A stretch of DNA of 64,000 nt. Source: Pantoea wallisii. GTDB taxonomy: Bacteria > Pseudomonadota > Gammaproteobacteria > Enterobacterales > Enterobacteriaceae. The DNA is taken from NCBI RefSeq assembly GCF_002095485.1, contig NZ_MLFS01000003.1, positions 1 through 64,000 on the forward strand, read 5' to 3'. Positions 47,100 through 56,507 of the stretch are shown here, piece by piece. The notes beneath the pieces were generated by a model. That model had not been told where the DNA came from. It saw only the letters and a list, made by a program, of their open reading frames with translations, and ran no database searches. Both the position numbers and the translations under genes were made by a program. The stretch's first letter is position 1. Each line of letters starts with the position of its first letter.

Positions 47100-47119
47100 A
47101 ACTACTAAAATTAGTAGTT
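47100..47119. promoter_or_regulatory. Lux-box palindrome upstream of the AHL synthase gene
   Basis: AACTACTAAAATTAGTAGTT has perfect 9-bp arms around a central AA and fits the LuxR-type consensus NNCT-N12-AGNN. It lies 10 bp past the sdiA stop, about 92 bp before the synthase start. With the box near -42, the transcript would begin around 47067, and TGTCTACC at 47076-47083 (leftward strand) would be the -10. This suggests SdiA-AHL control of the synthase. Confidence 0.8.
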
Positions 47120-47128
47120 GCTATTTTG

Positions 47129-47851
47129 CTAGATCAGGCCAATCGCTGCGGCATAACAGGCAATTTGCGTTTTATTGGAAACATTAAAACGCTTTTGCAT
47201 ATTTTTCTGGTGAAAATTCACCGTGTGTTCGGATATCGCCAGAATAAGCGAAATTTCCACAGAGGTTTTTCCTTCTGCGGTCCATTTCAGTATTTCCAGT
47301 TCACGCTGGCTAAAATCATTGGATAAAACCACCATCGAACTATCATTCAGCCGATCCAGCACGCGCAAACTCAGTTCCGCCAGGAAATGCAGTTGCACTT
47401 CCAGCTGAACGCGTCTTAGCTGGGTCTGGCCCGATCGTTGCGATGATATAGATAATATACCAATGGCACGATTTGACGCCATTGCCGAGCACGAAAAGCC
47501 GCTCTGCAGTCCCGCCGCATTCGCTTCTGCCCAAAAAGCGCCCGCCTCAGCAAAAACATCCTGCGTCCACTCGACGCCGCGCCCTGGCTGCTGGCACAGG
47601 ACTAATATTGGATCGATGGCGTAAAAATTTTGGCTCTCATACCGCTTTAACCACTTTTCCGGATAGGTGCTAAACAGAAAAATGCGCGGCCGGGTAAAAG
47701 GCACGGGATGCTGAACCAGAAAGGCAAACGCATCAAAACCCAGCGCTTCAATATGTGTTTGTAAAAGCGATTTCAATTCCATCACTTCCGTCAGCGCCTG
47801 AAATTGTTTTTCAGTCTCGCCGCGCCAGACGAAATAATTATCGATCGTCAT
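47129..47851 (-). CDS. sdiA: AHL-responsive regulator SdiA (LuxR family)
   Basis: SdiA is the LuxR-type receptor that senses N-acyl-homoserine lactones. The 240-residue product equals E. coli SdiA in length. The N-terminal ligand domain has QHPVPFTRPRIFLFSTYPEK and FYAIDPILV, with the conserved Y/W/D positions. The C-terminal HTH has FSQRELEILKWTAEGKTSVE, SEHTVNFHQKNMQKRFNVSN and KTQIACYAAAIGLI, nearly identical to E. coli. Position beyond uvrY-yecF also matches E. coli. The AHL synthase gene follows on the same strand. Confidence 0.95.
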   Translation of the reverse strand: MTIDNYFVWRGETEKQFQALTEVMELKSLLQTHIEALGFDAFAFLVQHPVPFTRPRIFLFSTYPEKWLKRYESQNFYAIDPILVLCQQPGRGVEWTQDVFAEAGAFWAEANAAGLQSGFSCSAMASNRAIGILSISSQRSGQTQLRRVQLEVQLHFLAELSLRVLDRLNDSSMVVLSNDFSQRELEILKWTAEGKTSVEISLILAISEHTVNFHQKNMQKRFNVSNKTQIACYAAAIGLI

Positions 47852-48417
47852 TGTTGACCTGGCGATGTTTCACGCCCTATTGCACCTTAGTATTCGTAGC
47901 GACTAATGAAAAAAATAAATTAGCCGGAGAAAAAAGAGTGATTGAAAACAGAACAACAATGCATCAGTAACGTTCAGCGGCATGTTGTCAATAAGTTAAC
48001 CAATTGATTAAGATAAGATGCTGTTATCTTGCGGCGGAACAACCCCTTTAAAACCACCACTCAGATTAGAATAGGATTTTTCTGAAGTAGTTTCAATCAT
48101 CCTCTCCATCGAAATTTATCATTAGATTGATAAATGTTTAGCATCGTCATTAACCTAAATTACCCTTTTACCGTTACGGTTACTTTAGATATCAGAAATA
48201 ATTAATCGTAAGGTGCTTTTCATTTCAGGGTTAATTCCAGTAAATGCTGGTGTCTGCGATCGGCTCAGTGCTGCCTGACGGATTTTTCTCTGCCGCTTTT
48301 TCGAGCTACGCTTAAAGCGTGAACGGGTTGATCGGTACTGCCTTTTGCCACCAGCCCTTATCGCAGCAGGCTGCAGGCGCAACGCCGCGCGTATCCGCAA
48401 ACTCAGCGAGAGTGACT
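47852..48417. other. AT-rich interval between sdiA and a DUF4396 gene
   Basis: The 566 bp between the divergent sdiA and the gene at 48418 are AT-rich from 47900 to 48210 and show no supported gene. The promoters of both neighbours must lie here. I see no lux-box-like palindrome in it. Confidence 0.5.
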
Positions 48418-49092
48418 ATGTTGAACCAGCTGGCTCTACCCTTTCTTGTCGTGGGCGTCTGCACTGCCCTGATGATCGTTAAAGACCTTTTCCGTCATCC
48501 CCATCCGGTAGCGATCATGAATATTGTCTGGCCGATAACCGGCTTATATATGCCTTTTATCGGCTGGCTTGCCTGGTGGTATCTGGGACGAAAACTTTCA
48601 CGTCAGGCGAAGCTTGCCCTGCTGATTCCGCCTGAAAAAGAGGGTTTTAACAGCTGGCAAACCATATTTATCTCAACCTCGCTCTCAGCCGCCGCCTGTA
48701 TATTTGGCGACATAATGACGTTGCCAATAATCACCCTTTTAAATCACTTCGCTATTAATCCTGCCCTGTGGTTACAGGCATTAATTTGCGTGCTGGTTTC
48801 TTTTACTGATGGGTCTGCTTTTTCAATTCATGGCCATTCGCCAGCGGGAAAAATACACTTTGTCCGCACGTTATTATTAGCCTTTAAAACGGAAATCTTT
48901 CCGCTGCTGGTTTATCAGTCCGGCATTTTTATCTTTATGGCGCTGGCCCTAAAGTTCGTGCTTAATCAGCAGCTCAATCCTCTGCTGGTGGCGTTCTGGT
49001 CTATGTTGCAGCTCGCGATGATAATCGGCTTTGTTTTCTCATGGCCGGCTAACCATTTCCTGATAAAACGCGGACTTAATCCTGCCGTCTGA
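48418..49092 (+). CDS. DUF4396-like integral membrane protein
   Basis: The 224-residue product (MLNQLALPFLVVGVCTALMI) has five to six hydrophobic helices. It carries polar residues typical of the DUF4396 family: MNIVWPITGLYMPFIGWLAW-W-Y-L-G, HGHSPAGKIH and FVFSWPANHFLIKRGL. The family is of unknown function; some members are predicted copper- or metal-related. GAGAG precedes the ATG. An upstream in-frame ATG (48319) would add 33 unlike residues. It is convergent with the extensin-like gene (1 bp apart). Confidence 0.7.
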   Translation: MLNQLALPFLVVGVCTALMIVKDLFRHPHPVAIMNIVWPITGLYMPFIGWLAWWYLGRKLSRQAKLALLIPPEKEGFNSWQTIFISTSLSAAACIFGDIMTLPIITLLNHFAINPALWLQALICVLVSFTDGSAFSIHGHSPAGKIHFVRTLLLAFKTEIFPLLVYQSGIFIFMALALKFVLNQQLNPLLVAFWSMLQLAMIIGFVFSWPANHFLIKRGLNPAV

Positions 49093-49093
49093 G

Positions 49094-49792
49094 TCAGCGG
49101 CAGAAGCCGGCACCGCGCATGCCAAGGTGAAAATGCCCGGCGTGTGCGGCGTTGTAATCGGGGCCCAACGCATTGCCAAACGTGGCGCAGCCGTTACGCC
49201 ACAATGCGTGCAGCCCGGCGGATGCCTGCGCGGGCTGCTGCCAGTTTTTTCCCACCCGTAACCACTGGCCATTTGCCAACTGGTAGCCGGTGATATCCCA
49301 GGCATCTGCCGTGGCGTGTTCGCTAAGCCGCCCCTCCTGTCGATGATAAATATTGCGGCAGGCATAGCTCCCCACATGCGTAATGCGTCGCAGCGGACTA
49401 TGGATGCCTGCCTGACGCAGCGCTGCGTTGCTCTGCACCACATACATGGTGCTGGTAACCGCCATGGGGCAGCTGGCAAGAAAACTGCTGCTCAGCGTAA
49501 CGTCTCCAAACCCGCTAATGCGCAGCGGTTGTGCGACAGGGCACTTACCCTGCATGGGCGGCACTTCGCGGAACTGCACTAACCCCTGCTCATGAGCCTG
49601 ACGCATCACGGCGAGACAGGCCGCAGGATCGCTGCTGAGCCGTTGCAGCTTGTAGCGCGCCATCCAGCCCGGCGGATCGGTCACCTGCAGCGGCGTAAAA
49701 GGGTTCCACTGCGGCGGCAGATGGGTTTTCAGCCACGGCAGGCTCCACCAGCCGCACAGCGCGAGCAGAACGACTGCCAGTAATGCGCGCAC
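49094..49792 (-). CDS. Extensin-like C-terminal domain protein (VanY-type fold)
   Basis: The 232-residue product has an N-terminal membrane anchor or signal (MRALLAVVLLALCGWWSLPW). It then has the bacterial extensin-like domain: CPVAQPLRISGFGDVTLSSS, then SYACRNIYHRQEGRLSEHAT-A-D-A-W-D-I, and at the end HAGHFHLGMRGAGFC. The S-x-H-x-x-x-x-A-x-D and H-F-H residues correspond to the zinc-binding triad of D-Ala-D-Ala carboxypeptidase-like enzymes. A cell-wall peptidase role is inferred. It stands alone. Confidence 0.85.
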   Translation of the reverse strand: MRALLAVVLLALCGWWSLPWLKTHLPPQWNPFTPLQVTDPPGWMARYKLQRLSSDPAACLAVMRQAHEQGLVQFREVPPMQGKCPVAQPLRISGFGDVTLSSSFLASCPMAVTSTMYVVQSNAALRQAGIHSPLRRITHVGSYACRNIYHRQEGRLSEHATADAWDITGYQLANGQWLRVGKNWQQPAQASAGLHALWRNGCATFGNALGPDYNAAHAGHFHLGMRGAGFCR

Positions 49793-50076
49793 GACGCCTC
49801 ACTTTATGAAGAGAAAGGAGTAGCAAGTGTAGAAGCCCGTCCCCCATAACGGAGAATAAAAGGCTTATTTGCTGAAGATTTACGCAAAATGACGGTCGCG
49901 CCTGCCATGTAAATATTTTCTGACAGAGCAAAGCGCGTAAAAGGTCACAAATGTTTAAAAACCATTACCGAGAGTTGCTGCCTTTCCACTATCTTATGCC
50001 CTCTTGCCCTGTGCAATAGCACGTCATCTAACAGCCATCAGAGCTGACACAACATCAAGACAGGAAAGATATTTTT

Positions 50077-51469
50077 ATGGTTGATCACTCAAAAGAGGCG
50101 CTCGTCGAGGCCGAACAGCCGGAAAAACTCCGGCGCAACCTGCATAACCGTCATATCCAGCTTATCGCCATCGGCGGTGCCATCGGTACCGGCCTGTTTA
50201 TGGGCTCCGGTAAAACCATCAGCCTGGCCGGTCCCTCGATCATCTTCGTGTATATGATCATCGGTTTTATGCTGTTCTTCGTGATGCGCGCCATGGGCGA
50301 GCTGTTGCTCTCCAATCTGGAGTATAAGTCGTTCAGCGATTTCGCCGCCGATCTGCTGGGGCCATGGGCGGGCTATTTTACCGGCTGGACTTACTGGTTC
50401 TGTTGGGTGGTGACCGGCATCGCCGATGTGGTGGCGATCAGCGCCTACTTCCAGCTGTGGTTCCCGGATTTCTCTATCTGGATGAGTGCCCTGCTCTGCG
50501 TGTTCGTGTTCCTGGCCCTGAATATCGCTACGGTGAAGCTGTTTGGCGAGATGGAGTTCTGGTTCGCGATTATTAAAATCGTCGCCATTGTGGCCCTGAT
50601 CATTACCGGCATCGTGCTGGTCAGCATGCACTATCCGTCACCTGGCGGCAGTACAGCGGCCCTGAGCAACATCTGGGACCACGGCGGCATGTTCCCGAAA
50701 GCTGAGCGGTTTCTTTGCCGGCTTCCAGATTGCGGTCTTCGCTTTCGTGGGTATCGAACTGGTGGGTACCGCCGCCGCGGAAACCAAAGATCCGCACAAA
50801 GTGCTGCCGCGCGCCATCAATGCAATACCGTTGCGTATCATCATGTTTTACGTGCTGGCGCTGCTGGTGATCATGGCGGTGACGCCGTGGAATCAGGTGC
50901 TGCCGAATCGCAGTCCGTTTGTTGAGATGTTCGTGCTGATTGGCCTACCTGCGGCGGCCAGTATCGTTAACTTTGTGGTGCTGACGTCGGCAGCTTCGTC
51001 CGCGAACAGCGGCATCTTCTCCACCAGCCGCATGCTGTACGGTCTGGCAGAACAGGGCGTGGCGCATAAGTCGTTTGGCCGTCTTTCAGCGCGTGCCGTG
51101 CCGACTACCGGCCTGTTCTTCTCCTGCCTCTGTCTGCTGGCTGGCGTTGCGCTGATCTATCTGATCCCGGATGTGATGACGGTGTTTACCATGGTAACGA
51201 CGGTCTCTGCGATTCTGTTTATGTTCGTCTGGACCATTATCCTGTGCAGTTACCTGGCGTACCGTAAACAGCATCCGCAGCGCCATGCGGAATCAAACTT
51301 CAAAATGCCGCTGGGCAAACTGATGTGCTGGGTATGCATGGCGTTCTTCGCCTTCGTGCTGGTCCTGTTGACGCTGCAGGAGGATACCCGTCAGGCGCTG
51401 ATGATCACGCCGTTGTGGTTTGTGGTGCTGACCATGGGATGGCTGCTGCGCCGCCGTAAAGCGCAATAA
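50077..51469 (+). CDS. cycA: D-serine/D-alanine/glycine permease CycA, frame broken near 50700
   Basis: CycA is the APC-family proton symporter for glycine, D-alanine and D-serine. The N-terminal frame reads as CycA (NRHIQLIAIGGAIGTGLFMG, SKDFSFAAD-type loop) up to GGMFPKA, then runs out of frame to a stop at 50925. The rest (FAGFQIAVFAFVGIELVG onward) is open in the next frame. Restoring two bases (AAAGCTGAGC to AAAGGCCTGAGC) gives FPKGLSGFFAGFQ, exactly the E. coli wording, and one product of about 464 residues with 12 helices. This is the only break that needs two bases, both in neighbouring GG and CC pairs. A GGAAAG ribosome site precedes the start. Confidence 0.92.
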
Positions 51470-51474
51470 CCGCC

Positions 51475-51502
51475 CGTTAGCCGCCCCGTTGGGCGGCTAA
51501 CG
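51475..51502 (+). terminator. Terminator after cycA
   Basis: CGTTAGCCGCCC-CGTT-GGGCGGCTAACG is a perfect 12-bp stem six bases after the stop, followed by GCTGGCTTTG. Confidence 0.8.
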
Positions 51503-51531
51503 GCTGGCTTTGCCACCCGACAGCCCCGGAC

Positions 51532-52506
51532 TTACAGCCTTTCACGGAATTTATGCCACGCCTGAGACAGTGACGGTCGCAATGAGGGTTCCCGCTCCGG
51601 AGCAGCCGCAGGTTGCTGCGGTGTACCAAGGTTAAAGGTAAAGGTATAAGCGGGCTCCTCACCCATGCGCAGATCCGCTATCAGCGTGTTACCGTTCTGC
51701 TCGCGCATCGCATAGAACCCGTGACTGAACCACGCCACACGCTCGGCGTGCCACTGGCCTTTAAAGGCATCAAACAGTGCTGCATGGCGATCCTGCCAGC
51801 GGATGGCTAATGGCCGCCCGGGCGAAAGCAGTGACCAGTACGCTTCTCCATAGCGATCCGGCTGTATGATCACCGTGCGCCACACCAGCGTATTAAAAGC
51901 GGTGGGCGTCACCAGAATCTGCTGCGGCTGCACCGCCTGCTCCCGCAGCGACTGCTCAATATGGTGCGTCGCAATACTTTGCGCCAGCATACTCCAGCCG
52001 AGATAGAGCGTACTGACCAGCAGCCCGGCCTGGTTCCAGCGCAAACCGCGCGCATCCCGCCGCCACAGCGCCACCGCCAGTGCTATCAACAGCGGCAAAG
52101 TGTAGAGCGGATCGATGATATACATACTGCCGATAGCAAACGGGAAATCCGTCAGCGGCAGCCCAAGCTGCGTGCCGTATACCGTGGTCAGATCGAGCAG
52201 TGGATGGGTGATCAGCGCCAGCCAGATCGCCAGACACCAGCTACGCCACTGCGGTCGGCTCCGCGTGGCACCGGCCACCAGCCAACCCAGCAGCGGGGCA
52301 ATCAGCGTCAACAGCAGCAGCGCATGGCTTTCGGTACGGTGCAGCGTCATGTTGCGAATCGCATCACCGTGATCGATAAACACATCCAGATCCGGCAAGG
52401 TGCCCACCACCACCCCCACCAGCGCTGACTGCCACAGCGGCACACGCTTGCCCATAACCGCCACGGTAACCGCGGCGCCCAGCGTCAATTGCGATAGCGA
52501 ATCCAT
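51532..52506 (-). CDS. YdjM-like metal-dependent membrane hydrolase (DUF457)
   Basis: The 324-residue membrane protein belongs to the YdjM/YfhO-like metal-dependent hydrolase family. It has MDSLSQLTLGAAVTVAVMGK, GTLPDLDVFIDHGDAIRN with the metal Asp residues, LHRTESHALLL and THPLLDLTTVYGTQLGLP with the His-x6-Asp pair, then several helices. The C-terminal third is soluble and probably periplasmic. Functions of the family are poorly known. It lies 21 bp downstream of rutR on the same strand. Confidence 0.85.
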   Translation of the reverse strand: MDSLSQLTLGAAVTVAVMGKRVPLWQSALVGVVVGTLPDLDVFIDHGDAIRNMTLHRTESHALLLLTLIAPLLGWLVAGATRSRPQWRSWCLAIWLALITHPLLDLTTVYGTQLGLPLTDFPFAIGSMYIIDPLYTLPLLIALAVALWRRDARGLRWNQAGLLVSTLYLGWSMLAQSIATHHIEQSLREQAVQPQQILVTPTAFNTLVWRTVIIQPDRYGEAYWSLLSPGRPLAIRWQDRHAALFDAFKGQWHAERVAWFSHGFYAMREQNGNTLIADLRMGEEPAYTFTFNLGTPQQPAAAPEREPSLRPSLSQAWHKFRERL

Positions 52507-52527
52507 GCACTCTCCTGCTCAAAAAGA

Positions 52528-53163
52528 TCAGCGTACGCGGATCCCTTCAATAATCATGCGTTGTACGTTTTCCAGCGTCTGCGCAAAAAACGCCGGATCG
52601 TTTAGTGTCTGCCCGGTGATCGCTTCCACCTGCGAGGCAAAGTCCGCGTAGTGCTGTGTCGTAGCCCACAGCAAAAAGAACAGATGCTGTGGCTGCACGC
52701 CCGCAATGCGCCCTTCGGCTATCCACTGCTCGACGATCGCCGCTTTCTCATCCACCAGCGCTTTCAAATCACCCGCCAGTTCGCCTTTCAGCAGCGGCGC
52801 GCCCTGCAGCATCTCCAGACAGAACAGCCGGGAAGCCTGCGGGTGATCGCGCGAAACCTCCAGCTTAAGGCGGATATAGTTACCAATGGCCGTCAGCGGA
52901 TCGTGATCGTGACGCAGCGCACGCAGTGGCGCCAGCCACACATCCAGAATCTCTTTTAACACTGCGACATACAGCACTTCTTTGGAGGGATAGTAGTAAA
53001 GCAGGTTGGTTTTCGATACGTCGGCGCGCTCCGCCACTTTATCCAGGCTGGTGCCGTGAATACCGTACTGCGAGAAGAACGCTAACGCTGCCTCCAGAAT
53101 CGCCGCCCGCTTTGCGGCGACGGCACGTGAACGGCGGCCCGGTTGTTTTTCATCGCTTTTCAC
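52528..53163 (-). CDS. rutR: Pyrimidine-responsive TetR-family regulator RutR
   Basis: RutR represses the rut operon and other pyrimidine genes until it binds uracil or thymine. The 211-residue protein has the TetR HTH AALAFFSQYGIHGTSLDKVA followed by ADVSKTNLLYYYPSKEVLYV (residues about 25-65), and a ligand domain close to E. coli RutR (YIRLKLEVSRDHPQASRLFC, WATTQHYADFASQVEAITGQ). It is divergent from rutA. Confidence 0.96.
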   Translation of the reverse strand: MKSDEKQPGRRSRAVAAKRAAILEAALAFFSQYGIHGTSLDKVAERADVSKTNLLYYYPSKEVLYVAVLKEILDVWLAPLRALRHDHDPLTAIGNYIRLKLEVSRDHPQASRLFCLEMLQGAPLLKGELAGDLKALVDEKAAIVEQWIAEGRIAGVQPQHLFFLLWATTQHYADFASQVEAITGQTLNDPAFFAQTLENVQRMIIEGIRVR

Positions 53164-53278
53164 ACTATTACCTCATCCATTTGGCGAACGGGCATCATAA
53201 CAAAGCCTGTCCGCGCGGCCTAATGTTGCCCCTGCACCTTTTTTGACCACGGCACGCCTGAATAGCGTGCACACAGTT

Positions 53279-53303
53279 TTGACCAAACGGTCCGAAACGG
53301 ACC
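53279..53303. promoter_or_regulatory. RutR operator-like site with nested inverted repeat
   Basis: TTGACCAAACGGTCCG keeps the left half and the GGTC core of the RutR consensus TTGACCA-NN-TGGTCAA. It overlaps GGTCCG-AAA-CGGACC, a perfect inverted repeat ending at 53303. A second TTTTGACCAC lies at 53241-53250. The position between divergent rutR and rutA fits RutR binding. Confidence 0.6.
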
Positions 53304-53355
53304 ACTTACTCCACTCAAAAAAATAACCTGTTGATTGTATTCATTATTTAAAGAG

Positions 53356-53370
53356 TGGCACAGCTCTTGC
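53356..53370 (+). promoter_or_regulatory. Sigma-54 promoter of the rut operon
   Basis: TGGCAC-AGCTC-TTGC matches the -24/-12 sigma-54 consensus at every fixed position and leads to a transcript start about 75 bp before rutA. In E. coli the rut operon is activated by NtrC under nitrogen limitation. Confidence 0.9.
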
Positions 53371-53458
53371 ACATTTAATCCTGAGCGCCGCCCACAGGAG
53401 GTGTGCAGGAAGCAGCGCAGCGCGTGAAGCAATCCCCTTCGATGCAGAGAGGTTTCAC

Positions 53459-54550
53459 ATGAAAATTGGCGTTTTCGTTCCGATTGGCAACAACGGCTGG
53501 CTCATCTCTACCCATGCGCCGCAGTATCAGCCGACCTTTGAACTCAATAAAGCCATTGTGCAGCGCGCCGAGCACTATCACTTCGATTTTGCGCTCTCCA
53601 TGATCAAGCTGCGCGGCTTTGGCGGTAAAACCGAATTCTGGGATCACAATCTGGAGTCTTTCACGCTGATGGCGGGCCTGGCCGCTGTAACGTCCCGCAT
53701 TGAAATCTACGCCACGGCCGCCACGCTGACGCTGCCGCCGGCCATTGTCGCGCGCATGGCCGCGACCATCGACTCCATCTCAGGCGGCCGTTTTGGCGTT
53801 AACCTGGTTACCGGCTGGCAAAAGCCGGAGTACGAGCAGATGGGCTTGTGGCCAGGCGATGAGTATTTTGCCAGCCGCTATCACTATCTGACGGAGTACG
53901 TCACCGTGCTGCGCGATTTATGGGGCAGCGGAAAGAGCGATTTCAAAGGCGAGTTCTTTACCATGAACGACTGCCGGGTCAGTCCGCAGCCGCAGAAGCC
54001 AATGAAAGTGATCTGTGCCGGACAGAGCGATGCGGGCATGGCCTTCTCGGCGCAGCACGCCGATTACAACTTCTGTTTTGGCAAAGGCGTGAATACCCCG
54101 GCGGCGTTTGCCTCCACCGCCCTGCGCATGAAGCAGGCGGCTGACGTGGCCGGGCGCGAGGTCGGCTCTTACGTGCTGTTTATGATCATCGCTGCTGAAA
54201 GCGATGAGGCGGCACGCGCCCGATGGGAGCACTACAAAGCGGGAGCGGACGATGAGGCCCTTGCCTGGCTGACCACGCAAAGCCAGCAGGATACGCGATC
54301 CGGCAGCGACACCAACGTGCGTCAAATGGCCGATCCTACCTCTGCCGTCAATATCAATATGGGCACGCTGGTAGGGTCCTGGGCGAGCATCGCGCGCATG
54401 CTGGATGAGGTGGCCCAGGTAGAGGGTACGCAGGGCGTACTGCTGACCTTTGATGACTTCCTGCAGGGGATTGAAGATTTTGGCGAGCGCATTCAGCCGC
54501 TGATGCAGTGCCGTCGCGAACTGCTCACCGCGCAGCAGGAGGTGGCGTAA
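53459..54550 (+). CDS. rutA: Pyrimidine monooxygenase RutA
   Basis: RutA is an FMN-dependent monooxygenase of the luciferase-like family that opens the uracil ring between N3 and C4. The 363-residue protein starts [20 protein letters not shown] and has [20 protein letters not shown] and [20 protein letters not shown], as in E. coli RutA of the same length. GATGCAGAGAGG gives a fair ribosome site. Its stop overlaps the rutB ATG (TAATG). Confidence 0.97.
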   Translation: MKIGVFVPIGNNGWLISTHAPQYQPTFELNKAIVQRAEHYHFDFALSMIKLRGFGGKTEFWDHNLESFTLMAGLAAVTSRIEIYATAATLTLPPAIVARMAATIDSISGGRFGVNLVTGWQKPEYEQMGLWPGDEYFASRYHYLTEYVTVLRDLWGSGKSDFKGEFFTMNDCRVSPQPQKPMKVICAGQSDAGMAFSAQHADYNFCFGKGVNTPAAFASTALRMKQAADVAGREVGSYVLFMIIAAESDEAARARWEHYKAGADDEALAWLTTQSQQDTRSGSDTNVRQMADPTSAVNINMGTLVGSWASIARMLDEVAQVEGTQGVLLTFDDFLQGIEDFGERIQPLMQCRRELLTAQQEVA

Positions 54551-55260
54551 TGTCTATCGTCGTATGTGCCCATACCACTACCTCGCCGCACATCACCCTG
54601 CCTGCGCGACCGGAAGCTATTGCGCTGCCGCCGTCCCGGAGTGCGCTGATCGTCGTGGATATGCAGAACGCCTATGCCACGCCAGGCGGTTACCTTGATC
54701 GCGCCGGCTTTGATGTCTCTGCCACGCAGCCGGTAATCGGCAAGATTCATCAGGCGGTGACGGCGGCGCGCGCAGCGGGCATGCAGATCATCTGGTTCCA
54801 GAACGGCTGGGACGATCGCTATATCGAAGCTGGCGATGCAGGGTCGCCTAACTTTCACAAATCCAATGCGCTGAAAACCATGCGTAAGCAGCCGGAACTG
54901 CAGGGCACGCTGCTGGCAAAGGGCAGCTGGGACTACGCGCTGGTGGATGAGCTGGTGCCGCAACCGGGCGATATCGTGCTGCCGAAGCCGCGCTATAGCG
55001 GCTTCTTTAACACGCCGCTCGATAGCATGTTACGCAGCCGCGGCATTCGTCATCTGGTCTTCACTGGCATCGCGACCAACGTGTGTGTGGAATCGACCCT
55101 GCGCGATGGCTTCTTCCTGGAGTATTTCGGCGTGGTACTGGAAGACGCCACCTATCAGGCCGGACCAGCGTTTGCTCAGCAGGCCGCTCTTTTTAACATC
55201 GAAACCTTTTTCGGCTGGGTCAGCGACACCGCAACCTTTTGCGAAGCGCTGCAAAACTGA
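54550..55260 (+). CDS. rutB: Ureidoacrylate amidohydrolase RutB
   Basis: RutB, an isochorismatase-like hydrolase, splits (peroxy)ureidoacrylate to carbamate and aminoacrylate. From the ATG at 54550 (overlapping the rutA stop) the 236-residue product has the catalytic Asp in [20 protein letters not shown] (about residue 40), Lys in [13 protein letters not shown] (about 145), and Cys in [18 protein letters not shown] (about 182). GCAGGAGG lies before the start. Confidence 0.96.
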   Translation: MSIVVCAHTTTSPHITLPARPEAIALPPSRSALIVVDMQNAYATPGGYLDRAGFDVSATQPVIGKIHQAVTAARAAGMQIIWFQNGWDDRYIEAGDAGSPNFHKSNALKTMRKQPELQGTLLAKGSWDYALVDELVPQPGDIVLPKPRYSGFFNTPLDSMLRSRGIRHLVFTGIATNVCVESTLRDGFFLEYFGVVLEDATYQAGPAFAQQAALFNIETFFGWVSDTATFCEALQN

Positions 55261-55295
55261 CGTGCCGTTCACCTGCCACCCTGAGGAGTAAAGTG

Positions 55296-55691
55296 ATGCC
55301 CAAAAGTGTGATTATCCCCGCCGGCACCGGCACGCCCATCGCGCCGTTTGTTCCCGCTACGCTGGCCGATGGCGTGGTGTATGTATCCGGAACGTTGCCG
55401 TTTGATGCCGACAATAACGTTGTGCACGTTGGCGATGCCGCGGCCCAGACCCGGCATGTGCTGGAGACCATCAAAAAGGTGATTGAAACAGCCGGAGGCT
55501 GTATGGCCGATGTGACCTTCAACTCCATCTTCATCACCGACTGGCAGCACTACGCCGCGGTTAATCAGGTTTATGCCGACTACTTCCCCGGTGAAAAACC
55601 GGCCCGCTTCTGTATTCAGTGCGGGCTGGTCAAACCGGATGCGTTAGTTGAGATCGCCAGCGTGGCGCACATCGGCAAACGGGAGGCATGA
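55296..55691 (+). CDS. rutC: RutC (Rid family aminoacrylate deaminase)
   Basis: RutC belongs to the YjgF/Rid family and speeds removal of aminoacrylate in the Rut pathway. From the ATG at 55296 (GAGGAG upstream) the 131-residue product has the Rid pattern [40 protein letters not shown] and the C-terminal [20 protein letters not shown] with the conserved Arg. Its stop codon overlaps the rutD start region. Confidence 0.95.
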   Translation: MPKSVIIPAGTGTPIAPFVPATLADGVVYVSGTLPFDADNNVVHVGDAAAQTRHVLETIKKVIETAGGCMADVTFNSIFITDWQHYAAVNQVYADYFPGEKPARFCIQCGLVKPDALVEIASVAHIGKREA

Positions 55692-56491
55692 TGCAACTGG
55701 ACATGCATGGCTTAACGCACGCGGATGCGCCAACGCTGGTGTTGTCATCGGGTCTTGGCGGCGTTGCCGGCTTCTGGCAGCCGCAGCTGGCGGCGCTGAC
55801 ACCGCACTACCGCGTGGTGACTTACGACCAGCGCGGCACCGGCCGCAGTGCCGATACGCTGCCAGAGGGTTACAGCATGGCAATGATGGCGCGCGAGCTG
55901 GCCGATGCGCTGGCCCGGCACGGCATTACCCGCTACGACATCGTCGGCCATGCGCTGGGTGGGCTGATTGGCCTGCAGCTGGCGCTGGATTACCCGCAGC
56001 AGGTGGGTCGCGTAGTGGTGATCAATGGCTGGCTGGCGCTAAGTGACCATACCGCGCGCTGCTTCCGGGTTCGTCAGGATCTGTTAATGCACGTAGGGGT
56101 TGAGGCATTTGTGCGTGCCCAGCCGCTGTTTCTCTATCCGGCGGAGTGGCTGGCACAGCATCAGACGCGGATTACGGCGGAGGATGCGCATCACGTCACG
56201 CATTTCCAGGGCATGGAGAATCTGCTGCGGCGCCTGCACGCATTAAAAAGCGCCGATTTCCGTCCGCATGCCGCACGCATTACCCAGCCGGTTCTGGCCC
56301 TGTGCAGTCAGGACGATCTCCTGGTACCGTGGAGTTGCTCGGCGCAGCTGGCACAGGCGTTGCCCAACGGCAGCCTGATTGAGATGGCCTGGGGCGGACA
56401 TGCGATGAGTGTGACCGACAGTGACAACTTCAACGCGCTGCTGCTGCAGTGGCTGGCAGAAACAGCAAAGCCTGCGCGTCAGGCGAGCTAA
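55688..56491 (+). CDS. rutD: RutD alpha/beta hydrolase
   Basis: RutD is an alpha/beta hydrolase-fold protein of the Rut pathway thought to speed carbamate or aminoacrylate hydrolysis. The 267-residue product has [40 protein letters not shown] and [20 protein letters not shown] at the nucleophile elbow, where G-H-A-L-G replaces the usual Ser by Ala, as in E. coli RutD. ATGs at 55688 (overlapping rutC stop) and 55691 are both possible after GGGAGG. Confidence 0.95.
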   Translation: MMQLDMHGLTHADAPTLVLSSGLGGVAGFWQPQLAALTPHYRVVTYDQRGTGRSADTLPEGYSMAMMARELADALARHGITRYDIVGHALGGLIGLQLALDYPQQVGRVVVINGWLALSDHTARCFRVRQDLLMHVGVEAFVRAQPLFLYPAEWLAQHQTRITAEDAHHVTHFQGMENLLRRLHALKSADFRPHAARITQPVLALCSQDDLLVPWSCSAQLAQALPNGSLIEMAWGGHAMSVTDSDNFNALLLQWLAETAKPARQAS

Positions 56492-56507
56492 AGACGGGAG
56501 AATTACC

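Noticed and set aside
47100-47119. Lux-box palindrome as a transcription terminator of sdiA
   Set aside because: The stem is AT-rich with only two central bases and no T tract follows on the leftward strand; an operator explains it better.
50698-50925. Novel C-terminus of the first cycA frame
   Set aside because: The 75 out-of-frame residues are Arg/Gly-rich nonsense read from a strongly conserved permease region.
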